DNA of 21,526 nt from positions 1 to 21,526 of the forward strand of contig CAKTTB010000020.1 in the NCBI GenBank assembly GCA_934613505.1, written 5' to 3'. Below the pieces are notes generated by a model. It was not told where the DNA came from, ran no database searches, and saw only the letters and a program-made list of their open reading frames with translations. Positions 1 through 6,753 of the stretch are shown here, one piece after another. The number at the start of each line of letters is the position of its first letter. Position 1 is the stretch's first letter. Source of the stretch: an uncultured Oscillospiraceae bacterium (GTDB lineage: Bacteria > Bacillota > Clostridia > Oscillospirales > Oscillospiraceae). A program made the position numbers and the translations under genes.

Positions 1-338
1 TCTTTCTTCTCGTGAAGATTGATCTTCTTGTCAAGGGCTTCTTCCTTCTGCTGCAGACGGCGCTCCTGCTTGGAGACCTCTGCCCGGCGCTCCTTGACTT
101 CCTGTTCGTATTCGCTGCGTGATTTATGGATCTCTTCCTTCGCCTCGAGCAGCATTTCGCGCTTTTTGCTCTCGCCGCCTTTGATGGCTTCGTTGATGAT
201 GCGCTTGGCTTCTTCTTCGGCGCTGCCGATCTGCTTTTCTGCGACCTTTTTACGGTACAGAATGCCGGCTGCGAAGAACACCGCGCAAAGCACGACTGCC
301 GCGATGCAAAGGATAAGGCATAGCGTATTAAATTCCAT
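1..338 (-). CDS. rny: Ribonuclease Y, N-terminal part (runs off left edge)
   Basis: RNase Y is a membrane-anchored endoribonuclease that starts mRNA turnover in Firmicutes. Only the first 112 codons are in the window. They show the expected N-terminal layout: one membrane segment at about residues 5-27, then a long charged coiled coil that contains EEEAKRIINEA and LEAKEEIHKSRSEYEQEVKERR-like heptads. The KH and HD domains that would prove the enzyme lie outside the window. The start is the ATG at 338-336. An AGGAGGT at 353-359 lies 14 bases upstream, which is longer than usual, but no better in-frame start lies closer to it. A near-consensus sigma-A promoter at 457-485 drives it. The identification rests on the coiled-coil sequence and is firm. 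The gene is divergent from nothing nearby; bioY is on the same strand upstream. Confidence 0.9.
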   Translation of the reverse strand, partial: MEFNTLCLILCIAAVVLCAVFFAAGILYRKKVAEKQIGSAEEEAKRIINEAIKGGESKKREMLLEAKEEIHKSRSEYEQEVKERRAEVSKQERRLQQKEEALDKKINLHEKK

Positions 339-456
339 AAACTGCGAATGACACCTCCTGTTTCAGTATTGGGTACGCCGGCGGACCGGCGATTTGAATC
401 ATAAAGCGCAATGGGCTTCCCCAAGTCCCATTACAGCCATACAAATCCTACCCTAC

Positions 457-485
457 ATTGTACTGTTTTGCAGCTTTCGTGTCAA
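457..485 (-). promoter_or_regulatory. Sigma-A promoter of rny
   Basis: On the minus strand, a perfect -35 TTGACA (480-485) and -10 TACAAT (457-462) are separated by exactly 17 bases. Transcription would start near 450, leaving a leader of about 110 bases before rny. The leader contains a GCCGG/CCGGC short hairpin and an AATGGG/CCCATT inverted repeat, but no riboswitch that I recognise. Confidence 0.8.
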
Positions 486-534
486 GGCGCAATTCGGAAA
501 AATGCACAAACCGGAAGGTCCGTTCTGAATGCTT

Positions 535-578
535 TTGTCAACAAGCGCTGACGCTGGGCCGGCAAAAGCGGTTGACAA
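535..578. repeat. 8-bp inverted repeat downstream of bioY
   Basis: TTGTCAAC (535-542) and GTTGACAA (571-578) form a perfect inverted repeat with a 28-base GC-rich spacer, between the bioY stop and the rny promoter. No T-tract follows on either strand, so it is not a canonical terminator. It may be a weak end-of-transcript structure or a protein site; function unknown. Confidence 0.35.
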
Positions 579-615
579 GCGGGAAAAAGTGTGGTTTCAT
601 AAAGAAAAGCAGCGC

Positions 616-1182
616 TCAGGCCTTTGCCGCCGGCGCGGCAAACAGCTGCGGCAGGCGCCGCGTGATGGCCACGCACAGGAAGCTGCCGAACGCGATCTTC
701 AGAAGATCTCCCGGCAGGTAGATGAGCATGCCGTTCTTGATGACCTGCCAGAATGTCAGCCCCTTGCCGAGATACGCGTTTGCGATCAGCGCCATATAGG
801 GAACGCCGATGGCATAGAGTACAGCAAGGCCCGCCAGCATCGCGAGCGCCGCGCGCCAGAACGTCAGCGGCCGCTTCGCCAGCCTGCCGATAACGAACGC
901 CGACGGGATAAGGCCCAGAAGGAAGCCGAACGTCGGCTGCAGCACATAGGAAAAGCCGCCGCCCAGCGCAAAGATCGGCACGCCGACAAGGCCGATCAGC
1001 ACATACACCAGCTGCGACAGCGCGCCGTAGCCTGCGCCAAGCAAAATCCCGGCCATGGCCGTAAACAGAAACTGCAGAGAGATCGCCGCGAGCGCGAACG
1101 GGATCTTAAAGAACGCGCCGACCGCCGTCAGGGCGGCGAAAAGAGCGGTCAGGACAAGCATCAGGGTCTTTCTGTGCTGCAT
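616..1182 (-). CDS. bioY: Biotin transporter BioY (ECF S component)
   Basis: BioY is the substrate-binding membrane subunit of the energy-coupling-factor biotin importer. It works alone or with the shared EcfA/A'/T module, which is not in this window. The 188-residue product is almost entirely hydrophobic, with about six predicted membrane segments. It has the family's central Gly/Pro-rich block VGVPIFALGGGFSYVLQPTFGF-like around residues 80-101 and a C-terminal YLPGDLLK. The start is the ATG at 1182, preceded by AAAGGAGA at a good distance. An in-frame GTG-type start eight codons further upstream lies inside the operator and is rejected. The gene is divergent from birA and shares with it a perfect BirA operator that abuts the bioY ribosome site. 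Repression by biotin-loaded BirA is therefore strongly implied. Confidence 0.93.
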   Translation of the reverse strand: MQHRKTLMLVLTALFAALTAVGAFFKIPFALAAISLQFLFTAMAGILLGAGYGALSQLVYVLIGLVGVPIFALGGGFSYVLQPTFGFLLGLIPSAFVIGRLAKRPLTFWRAALAMLAGLAVLYAIGVPYMALIANAYLGKGLTFWQVIKNGMLIYLPGDLLKIAFGSFLCVAITRRLPQLFAAPAAKA

Positions 1183-1195
1183 AATAAGGTCTCCT

Positions 1196-1226
1196 TTGTA
1201 AACCATTTTTATTTCTTGGTTTACAA
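1196..1226. promoter_or_regulatory. BirA operator (biotin box)
   Basis: TTGTAAACC (1196-1204) and GGTTTACAA (1218-1226) form a perfect 9-bp inverted repeat with a 13-base spacer between bioY and birA. The half-sites match the known BirA box seen from E. coli to Firmicutes, although the E. coli spacer is 16. The right arm overlaps the -10 of the bioY promoter, and the left arm touches the bioY ribosome site. Binding should block bioY and probably also birA, since a TACAAT (1222-1227) on the plus strand also lies in the arm. Confidence 0.92.
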
Positions 1227-1251
1227 TACATCATTTCCATACAAAAATCAA
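1223..1251 (-). promoter_or_regulatory. Probable bioY promoter overlapping the BirA operator
   Basis: On the minus strand, -35 TTGATT (1246-1251) and -10 TATTGT (1223-1228) have 17-base spacing. The -10 is shared with the outer arm of the BirA operator, the expected arrangement for steric repression. The start of transcription would fall inside the operator spacer, giving a leader of only about 35 bases. Confidence 0.65.
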
Positions 1252-1263
1252 GGACGAATTATC

Positions 1264-2244
1264 ATGATCAAGGAAGAAGTCATTTCCCTTCTGCTTGCCG
1301 CGCAGGAGCCGGTCTCCGGCGAGCAGATCTGCAAACAGCTCGGCGTGACGCGCGCGGCTGTCTGGAAGGCCATCGACCAGCTGCGGCAGGAGGGCTATAC
1401 GATCGAGGCCGCGCCGCGCCGCGGCTATACGCTGACCGCCCGCCCCGACCGGCTGGACGCCGCGCTGGTGCGGAGCTTCCTGCCGGAGCATCCGTGGGCG
1501 GACCGGTTCACGGTCCTCCCGAGCGTCGATTCCACCAACAATGCCTGCAAAAAGCTGGCCGCCGAGGGCGCGCCGGACGGGACCGTCGTCATGACCGGCC
1601 TGCAGACCGCAGGTCGCGGACGGCGCGGGCGCACGTTCATTTCGCCGCCCGGCGGGCTGTATTTCAGCATCATCCTGCGGCCGCACGCCAAGCCGGAGGT
1701 GCTTCTGCACCTGACGGCGATGGTGGCTGTCGCGGCCGCGCGAGCGGTGCAGGTCGCAAGCGGGATCTATCCCGATATCAAGTGGACGAACGATCTTGTC
1801 ATCGGGAAGAAAAAGCTCTGCGGCATCCTGACGGAGCTTGGTATCGAGGCGGAATCGCGCGAGGTCGACTATACCGTCGTCGGTATCGGCATCAACTGCG
1901 ACGCGGTCACGCTCCCGCCGGAGGTCGCCGCGATGTCGACCAGTCTGGAGGCCGAGACCGGACGGCGGATCGACCGCAACCGGCTGGCCGCCGCGCTGAT
2001 CGGCTCTCTTTCTGAAATGGAGCAGGCGCTGTTTACCGGCAAAACCGACTGGCTGCGGGAGTTTGCCGCCCACTGCATCACCATCGGGCAGGACGTGAAG
2101 CTCGTCCGCGGCGATGAGGTGCAGCTCGCGCACGCGGACGGCATCGACGAAAAGGCTGGTCTGCTCGTCACGTATCAGGACGGCTCACACGGCGTGGTCT
2201 CGTCGGGCGAGGTCTCGGTGCGCGGCATGTACGGATATACCTGA
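1264..2244 (+). CDS. birA: Bifunctional biotin-protein ligase / biotin operon repressor
   Basis: BirA activates biotin to biotinyl-AMP and attaches it to the carboxylase carrier protein. When no acceptor is free, it dimerises and represses biotin genes. The 326-residue product has the group II layout. A winged HTH occupies about residues 1-60 (SGEQICKQLGVTRAAVWKAI). The catalytic core includes GRGRRGR (117-123), the adenylate-binding loop, KWTND (173-177) and KLCGIL. A small C-terminal SH3-like domain follows. The start is the ATG at 1264 after AAGGACG; the open frame extends far upstream without a ribosome site and through the operator, so longer forms are rejected. The DNA-binding domain and the perfect operator immediately upstream fit together. 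A nitroreductase-like gene follows after 22 bases and is probably cotranscribed. Confidence 0.95.
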   Translation: MIKEEVISLLLAAQEPVSGEQICKQLGVTRAAVWKAIDQLRQEGYTIEAAPRRGYTLTARPDRLDAALVRSFLPEHPWADRFTVLPSVDSTNNACKKLAAEGAPDGTVVMTGLQTAGRGRRGRTFISPPGGLYFSIILRPHAKPEVLLHLTAMVAVAAARAVQVASGIYPDIKWTNDLVIGKKKLCGILTELGIEAESREVDYTVVGIGINCDAVTLPPEVAAMSTSLEAETGRRIDRNRLAAALIGSLSEMEQALFTGKTDWLREFAAHCITIGQDVKLVRGDEVQLAHADGIDEKAGLLVTYQDGSHGVVSSGEVSVRGMYGYT

Positions 2245-2266
2245 TCATTATAAAGGAGGAACTCCC

Positions 2267-2788
2267 ATGAACGAAGTCATTGAGTGCCTGCTGACCCGCA
2301 GGAGCGTCAGAAGCTACCTGACGAAGCAGGTGGAAGAGGAAAAGCTGCAGGAAATTCTTCTGGCCGGCACCTACGCCGCCAGCGGCATGGGCCGGCAGCC
2401 GGTCAGGATCGTCGTTCTGCAGGACCCTGCGGAGATCGCGCAGCTGGAGCGGATGAATGCCTCGATCCTCGGCAATCCCGACGGCCATCCGTTCTACGGC
2501 GCGCCGACGGTCTGCGTTGTCTTTGCGGATACGAATGCGGGGACATGGGTCGAGGATGGCAGTCTTGTCATCGGCAATCTGATGACGGCGGCGCACAGTC
2601 TCGGCGTGAGCAGCTGCTGGATCCACCGCGCCAGAGAGGAATTTTCCTCCGCGGAGGGCAAGGCGCTCATGCAGAAATGGGGCATCGGCGAGCAGTATGC
2701 CGGCGTCGGCCACTGCATCCTCGGCTACGCCGCGGCAGAGCCCGCGCCCGCAAAGCCGCGCAAGGCGGATTATATCGTCCGCGCATAA
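2267..2788 (+). CDS. Nitroreductase-family flavoprotein
   Basis: This 173-residue protein belongs to the nitroreductase superfamily, FMN-dependent NAD(P)H oxidoreductases that act on quinones, nitro compounds or flavins; the real substrate cannot be read from sequence. The N-terminal RRSVRSYL is the family's FMN-phosphate-binding signature. The middle GNLMTAAHSLGVSSCWIHRA and the C-terminal GHCILGYA(A) followed by a Pro/Lys-rich K-P-R-K tail are also typical. It is a short form without extra domains. The start is the ATG at 2267, with AAAGGAGG 7 bases upstream. It lies 22 bases behind birA on the same strand, with no terminator between, so it is probably in the biotin-regulated transcript. 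Whether it has any link to biotin is unknown. Confidence 0.85.
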   Translation: MNEVIECLLTRRSVRSYLTKQVEEEKLQEILLAGTYAASGMGRQPVRIVVLQDPAEIAQLERMNASILGNPDGHPFYGAPTVCVVFADTNAGTWVEDGSLVIGNLMTAAHSLGVSSCWIHRAREEFSSAEGKALMQKWGIGEQYAGVGHCILGYAAAEPAPAKPRKADYIVRA

Positions 2789-2793
2789 GAGGC

Positions 2794-2822
2794 TTGCATC
2801 CGGTAAAAAATTGGTCTATACT
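2794..2822 (+). promoter_or_regulatory. Promoter of the small membrane protein gene
   Basis: -10 TATACT (2817-2822) lies 17 bases after TTGCAT (2794-2799), directly behind the nitroreductase stop codon. The -10 is strong and the -35 only partial. It would let the small gene at 2849 be expressed apart from birA. Confidence 0.55.
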
Positions 2823-2848
2823 AGAAAAAAAGCACAGGAGGCTTACAG

Positions 2849-3010
2849 ATGAAATCTCTGAAATCCATTCTGAAGATCGCGGGCGTTGTGATGGCCGTGA
2901 TCGGCGCGGTACTGGTCGTGGTCGGCTGCCTCGACGAGATCCGCGAATGCGCCCACAGGCTCGCCGCCTGCCGCGCCCGCCGCGAGGAAATGGCGGATTA
3001 CGCAGACTAA
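2849..3010 (+). CDS. Small single-pass membrane protein, 53 residues
   Basis: I do not recognise a named family. The product starts MKSLKSILKIAGVVMAVIGA and has one hydrophobic segment at about residues 9-27. A charged tail follows with three Cys (one at the end of the membrane segment and two in the tail) and many Arg/Glu, ending MADYAD. The positive N terminus suggests an N-in orientation. Support for a real gene is good despite its size. An AGGAGG at 2836-2841 lies 7 bases before the ATG, a sigma-A-like promoter sits upstream, and it ends just before a strong two-way terminator. Similar short membrane proteins with a Lys-rich start are common in Clostridia, but no function can be assigned. 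Confidence 0.7.
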   Translation: MKSLKSILKIAGVVMAVIGAVLVVVGCLDEIRECAHRLAACRARREEMADYAD

Positions 3011-3016
3011 ACCGCT

Positions 3017-3042
3017 GCCCCAAAAGCTGCGGCTTTTGGGGC
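3017..3042. repeat. Strong hairpin without T-tract
   Basis: GCCCCAAAAGC (3017-3027) and GCTTTTGGGGC (3032-3042) pair perfectly over 11 bp around a TGCG loop, 6 bases after the small gene's stop. On the plus strand it is followed by A6, not T, so it does not look like an intrinsic terminator by itself. It could protect the 3' end of the transcript or be a repeat relic. Confidence 0.5.
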
Positions 3043-3095
3043 AAAAAAGAGCTGCGCCGGCTGCAGCGCAAACTCTACGAGGTTTTTTGACCGGC

Positions 3096-3145
3096 ACAAA
3101 AAAGAAACGCCGCGGAGCATTATGCTCCGCGGCTGTTTTTGTTTT
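3096..3145. terminator. Two-way intrinsic terminator between the small gene and murA
   Basis: An 11-bp perfect stem, GCCGCGGAGCA (3109-3119) with TGCTCCGCGGC (3123-3133), has a TTA loop. It is followed on the plus strand by TGTTTTTGTTTT (3134-3145) and on the minus strand by GTTTCTTTTTTGT. It therefore ends both the plus-strand birA side and the minus-strand murA transcript. The plus T-tract overlaps the murA stop codon. Confidence 0.88.
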
Positions 3146-4439
3146 AGCCCGCGTCCTCATTGACCGGGACAGATTCAAACGTTTCCACACGCCGGATCTT
3201 TGCGCCCAGCGCGGTCAGCTTGCCGACGATGTCCTCGTAGCCGCGCTCGATGAAATGCGCGTCCTCGATGAGGGTCGTGCCCTCGGCGCACATGGCGGCA
3301 ATGACCATGGCCGCGCCCGCGCGCAGATCGCACGCCCGGACCTCGCAGCCGTGGAGCTGCTGCACGCCGTCGATGATGGCGGTCTTGCCCTCGACCTGGA
3401 TGTTCGCGCCCATGCGGCCAAGCTCCGCGGTGTAGCGGAAGCGGTTATCATAGACGCCCTCGGTCACGAGGCTCGTGCCGACGGCCGTGGCCAGACAGAC
3501 GGTGATCTGCGGCTGCATGTCGGTCGGGAAGCCGGGGTAGGGCATGGTCTTGACGTTGGCCCGGTGGAGTCGGTAGGCAGATTCGACGCGGATGGCGTCG
3601 TCATACTCGGTGATATCCGCGCCGATCTCGCGCAGCTTGGCGGTGATGCAGTCGAGATGCTTCGGGATGACGTTCTCGATCAGCACGTCGCCGCCGACGG
3701 CGGCAGCCGCCGCCATATAGGTGCCGGCCTCGATCTGGTCGGGGATGATCGTATAGGTGCCGCCGTGCATGGACGGCACGCCGCGGACCTTGATGACGTC
3801 CGTGCCGGCGCCGGAGACCTGCGCGCCCATGGCGTTGAGGAAGTTGGCAAGGTCGACGATATGCGGCTCCTTGGCGCAGTTCTCGATCACGGTCAGACCG
3901 TTGCTGAGAACGGCGGCAAGCAGGATATTCATCGTCGCGCCGACGGAGACGATATCCAGATACACGTGACCGCCGCGCAGACCGCCCTTCGGCGCGTCGG
4001 CGCAGACATAGCCGCCGGACTGCTCGACCATGGCGCCCATGGCCTCGAAGCCCTTGATGTGCTGGTCGATGGGGCGGACGCCGAAGTTGCAGCCGCCCGG
4101 CATGGCGACATGGGCATGGCCGAAGCGGCCAAGCTCTGCGCCGATCAGATAATAGGAGGCACGGATGCGGCGTACCAGCTCGATGGGAGCCGTGGCGTTG
4201 CGCGCGTGCGTGCAGTCGATCTCGAGTGTGTTGCGGCCATAGCGGTGGATCTCCGCACCCATATCGCGCAGGATCTCGAGCAGCAGCCGCACGTCGGAGA
4301 TATCCGGTACGTTTTCAATCCGGCAGGGGCCGCTCACCAGCAGAGTCGCCGGCAGGATCGCGACCGCCGCATTCTTCGCTCCGGAGATGGTCACGGAGCC
4401 GGAAAGCTTTTCGCCGCCTTGAACGATGTATTGAATCAA
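3144..4439 (-). CDS. murA: UDP-N-acetylglucosamine 1-carboxyvinyltransferase
   Basis: MurA transfers enolpyruvate from PEP to UDP-GlcNAc, the first committed step of peptidoglycan synthesis, in the cytoplasm. The 431-residue protein has the usual length and the two-lobed EPSP-synthase fold pattern. Visible residues include the substrate-binding KN at 22-23 in SGAKNAAVA, the mobile loop MPGGCNFGVRP with catalytic Cys117 (the fosfomycin target; an Asp here would mean resistance), and the late DLRAGAAMV. The start is taken as TTG at 4439, because no ATG or GTG precedes the conserved IQYIVQGG and a GAGGG ribosome site lies 8 bases upstream. It has its own promoter but follows yycI on the same strand with no terminator between, so WalRK-operon readthrough is possible. 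Firmicutes often have two murA copies; which one this is cannot be told. Confidence 0.95.
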   Translation of the reverse strand: MIQYIVQGGEKLSGSVTISGAKNAAVAILPATLLVSGPCRIENVPDISDVRLLLEILRDMGAEIHRYGRNTLEIDCTHARNATAPIELVRRIRASYYLIGAELGRFGHAHVAMPGGCNFGVRPIDQHIKGFEAMGAMVEQSGGYVCADAPKGGLRGGHVYLDIVSVGATMNILLAAVLSNGLTVIENCAKEPHIVDLANFLNAMGAQVSGAGTDVIKVRGVPSMHGGTYTIIPDQIEAGTYMAAAAAVGGDVLIENVIPKHLDCITAKLREIGADITEYDDAIRVESAYRLHRANVKTMPYPGFPTDMQPQITVCLATAVGTSLVTEGVYDNRFRYTAELGRMGANIQVEGKTAIIDGVQQLHGCEVRACDLRAGAAMVIAAMCAEGTTLIEDAHFIERGYEDIVGKLTALGAKIRRVETFESVPVNEDAG

Positions 4440-4510
4440 AATAGAATCCCTCTTTGGTAAGAGTATTTCCCGATCTGTCGTAAATCACGAAGCCAAATTC
4501 GGCCACTGCT

Positions 4511-4539
4511 AGAATAGCACACCACGGCAGGAATGTAAA
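4511..4539 (-). promoter_or_regulatory. murA promoter
   Basis: On the minus strand, -35 TTTACA (4534-4539) and -10 TATTCT (4511-4516) are 17 bases apart, in the 173-base gap between yycI and murA. This gives a leader of roughly 65 bases. Confidence 0.7.
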
Positions 4540-4612
4540 GGAAAAATGACAATTCAGAAACAGCTTTTCTTCATATTTTCTTAAGATTTCGACGATCGCA
4601 GACAAACGCCGT

Positions 4613-5434
4613 TTACGCGGCCGTCACCTCGCGGGTGATGCCGTTCACGAAGAAATTGCCGGTGTCCGTCTCGATCAGCCAGACCGGGACCAGGCGGATG
4701 CCGCCGCCGGCACTGTCCGCGGGCAGATAGCCCTGCGTCAGGCCCGTCACGCTGCTGCCGACCCAGCCGAGCGCGTCGCGCCCGGCGAGCAGCTGCGTCA
4801 GCGCGTCCGCCGCGGTGATGGACTGCTGCTCGGAGACGCGGGTGATGGACTCGCTGCCGGTATAGAACGTCCCTTTGATCTGCACAAGGCAGTCATCGGC
4901 ATACGTCAGCGTCAGACTGCCGCCGAAGATGGGGACGCCGAGCAGGCTCTGGCTGGCTGTCAGGACGATCGTCCCGTCCGCCGGTTTTTCCTGCTGCAGC
5001 TGCTGCACCTGATATCCCATGCTGCGCAGCAGCTTCTCCGCCGATTTTTCATGGTTCTTCACATGCGCCGCGCCGGTCAGCTCGGCGGAAAACGCACCGC
5101 TCCTTGCCGCCGTCAGCGTGCCAAGCTCGGAGGTGTAGACGCTTTCAAAGCGGTCCTCGCCGCCCGCGGGCGCGGCTTTGGCTCCGAGGAGCGCCTGCGC
5201 CGCCGTCTGGATGCCGGTGTCGGAAAGCTCCACGCTGTAAAGCGTGGCGCTGTCCGGAAGGTCGCTGATCTCGATCGAAAGGTCATATCCGTCGTACAGC
5301 GTCTTCAGCGCGGAGAGCATCCTGCGCTGCTCGTGCGTCTGGGACAGGCGGTTGGGGATGGCGATCGCGAGAAGACTGAGCGCACAGATGGTCAGAACGA
5401 GAAGGATCAGATTTTTAAGCTTTGATACGCTCAT
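4613..5434 (-). CDS. yycI: YycI-like regulatory protein of the WalRK system
   Basis: YycI-type proteins are single-pass membrane proteins whose outer domain, together with YycH, modulates the WalK kinase. This 273-residue product has an N-terminal anchor at about residues 8-26 (LILLVLTICALSLLAIAIP) and an extracellular remainder. Its C terminus ends VPVWLIETDTGNFFVNGITREV, a YycI/PepSY-like closing motif. The ATG overlaps the yycH stop as ATGA, so translation is coupled. The sequence itself is diverged; the assignment comes mainly from its position after walR, walK and yycH and from topology. No terminator follows, and murA is next on the same strand. Confidence 0.75.
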   Translation of the reverse strand: MSVSKLKNLILLVLTICALSLLAIAIPNRLSQTHEQRRMLSALKTLYDGYDLSIEISDLPDSATLYSVELSDTGIQTAAQALLGAKAAPAGGEDRFESVYTSELGTLTAARSGAFSAELTGAAHVKNHEKSAEKLLRSMGYQVQQLQQEKPADGTIVLTASQSLLGVPIFGGSLTLTYADDCLVQIKGTFYTGSESITRVSEQQSITAADALTQLLAGRDALGWVGSSVTGLTQGYLPADSAGGGIRLVPVWLIETDTGNFFVNGITREVTAA

Positions 5435-6723
5435 GCCGCCCCTCCTTCGCTCATCTGCCAGCCGACGCGCAGCTGCCCCGCCGCGTCCTCCGCGTACAGA
5501 AGCCGCAGCGTGCCGCCCTTCGGCAGGCAGGCCGCCGCCTGCGCCGCGGGAAGCAGCGCCGCCGTCTGCGCCTGCAGACTGTAGCTCCGGCAGAGGACGG
5601 ACGCGCGCGTGATCTGTCGGCCGGAGAAGCGGATCTCCATGCCGCCTGTCTGCGCCTGCACGGCAATGCCGGACAGGTAATAGCCGAACGTGCAGACGGC
5701 TTCGCCGTCCTGCTCGGTATAGCTCTGCAGATAGACCCGCGCCTCGCCGTACTGGCCGCCGGTCAGCTCGCTCAGAAGGCTCCGCGCGGCCTCGATCCGG
5801 TCGCTGGCGGAAGCGGACGCGCTCTGGAAGCGTGCGTCCTCCTGCTGGATCTGCAGAAGGATATTGCCCTGCGCACTCACGCGCAGGCTGAGGCCGGTCT
5901 CGGTGAAGGAAGTCGTTCCGTCGTTATCCACGAAGCGCGCATCGCCATAGGGATTGATCCCGATCCGGGTCGCAAGAGAGGAAATAAAGCGCGCGTCGCA
6001 GGGATTGCTGCCGGTCGCGTCATGGACGGTCGCCGGGGCGGTCGCGATGAGGCTCAGCGCATCAAGCTCCGCATATGGCCCGCCGTCCGCCTCGAGGGCG
6101 AAGAGGCTGCCGTCCGGCACGGCCGTCTGCAGCAGCTGGAGCAGCGCGTCGGCGGGAAGGGCAGTGTGCATGACCTGACAGTCCTCGCCAAGCAGATACA
6201 AATCGATCCCATACGGCTCCGCTGCGAGAAGATACCACTGCGCCGCCGCACCGGACGGCGCGCGGATATTCAGCCACGCACCGACGACCTCCGGCAAGAT
6301 AGCGCCGGGATAGCAGAACACTGCGCTCTGACCGGTCAATGCGTGATCGAATGCGGCGCGGCTGCTCGCCTGCAGCCCGGCTCCGCTCTCGAGCGCCTGC
6401 GCAAGAAGGCTGCCATACTGGCTGTAGAGATCGTCAAGGGCATCGAAGCTGCCCTGCGCGCTCTGCCGTCCGGCCTCGGTATTGAGGCTGATGAGGATCG
6501 GCTGCGCCGCGCCGGTGATCGTGCTGCCGCTGGACGGCAGCGTATAGGTCAGCTCCGCCTCGTTCAGGCCGAACATCCCCGCGAACGGGCGCAGTGCACC
6601 GGCCAGCCATTTGGTCTCGGTCAGGGTCTTTCTGGGCAGGCACATGATCCCCAGCACCAGATTGACCAGCACCAGCAAAACGATGAGAACATCCTTGCCG
6701 ATCTCAAGAAGTCTGTGTTTCAT
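5431..6723 (-). CDS. yycH: YycH-like regulatory protein of the WalRK system
   Basis: This 430-residue protein has one N-terminal membrane helix (about residues 11-29, VLIVLLVLVNLVLGIMCL) and a large outer domain, the layout of YycH. In Bacillus, YycH forms a complex with YycI and the extracytoplasmic part of WalK and tunes kinase activity. In this sequence the outer region is Ala/Gly/Leu-rich with no catalytic motif. The start is the ATG at 6723, with GGAGG upstream. The gene sits 30 bases behind walK and overlaps yycI by 4 bases. Sequence similarity alone would be weak, so the name depends on operon order. Confidence 0.78.
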   Translation of the reverse strand: MKHRLLEIGKDVLIVLLVLVNLVLGIMCLPRKTLTETKWLAGALRPFAGMFGLNEAELTYTLPSSGSTITGAAQPILISLNTEAGRQSAQGSFDALDDLYSQYGSLLAQALESGAGLQASSRAAFDHALTGQSAVFCYPGAILPEVVGAWLNIRAPSGAAAQWYLLAAEPYGIDLYLLGEDCQVMHTALPADALLQLLQTAVPDGSLFALEADGGPYAELDALSLIATAPATVHDATGSNPCDARFISSLATRIGINPYGDARFVDNDGTTSFTETGLSLRVSAQGNILLQIQQEDARFQSASASASDRIEAARSLLSELTGGQYGEARVYLQSYTEQDGEAVCTFGYYLSGIAVQAQTGGMEIRFSGRQITRASVLCRSYSLQAQTAALLPAAQAAACLPKGGTLRLLYAEDAAGQLRVGWQMSEGGAA

Positions 6724-6753
6724 GCCTGCCCTCCTTTCGGGGTTTCTTTAAGG

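Noticed and set aside
572..600. Plus-strand TTGACA with a TTTCAT 17 bases on, facing the bioY 3' end
   Set aside because: The -10 is poor and nothing on the plus strand would be transcribed except bioY antisense; the TTGACA is part of the 535-578 inverted repeat.
529..1263. Upstream extension of the birA frame by 245 codons
   Set aside because: It crosses the bioY gene, the operator and the promoters, and lacks a ribosome site; the ATG at 1264 starts the known HTH domain.
3036..4460. 474-codon plus-strand open frame opposite murA
   Set aside because: murA on the minus strand is certain; this frame runs through a two-way terminator and has no family features.
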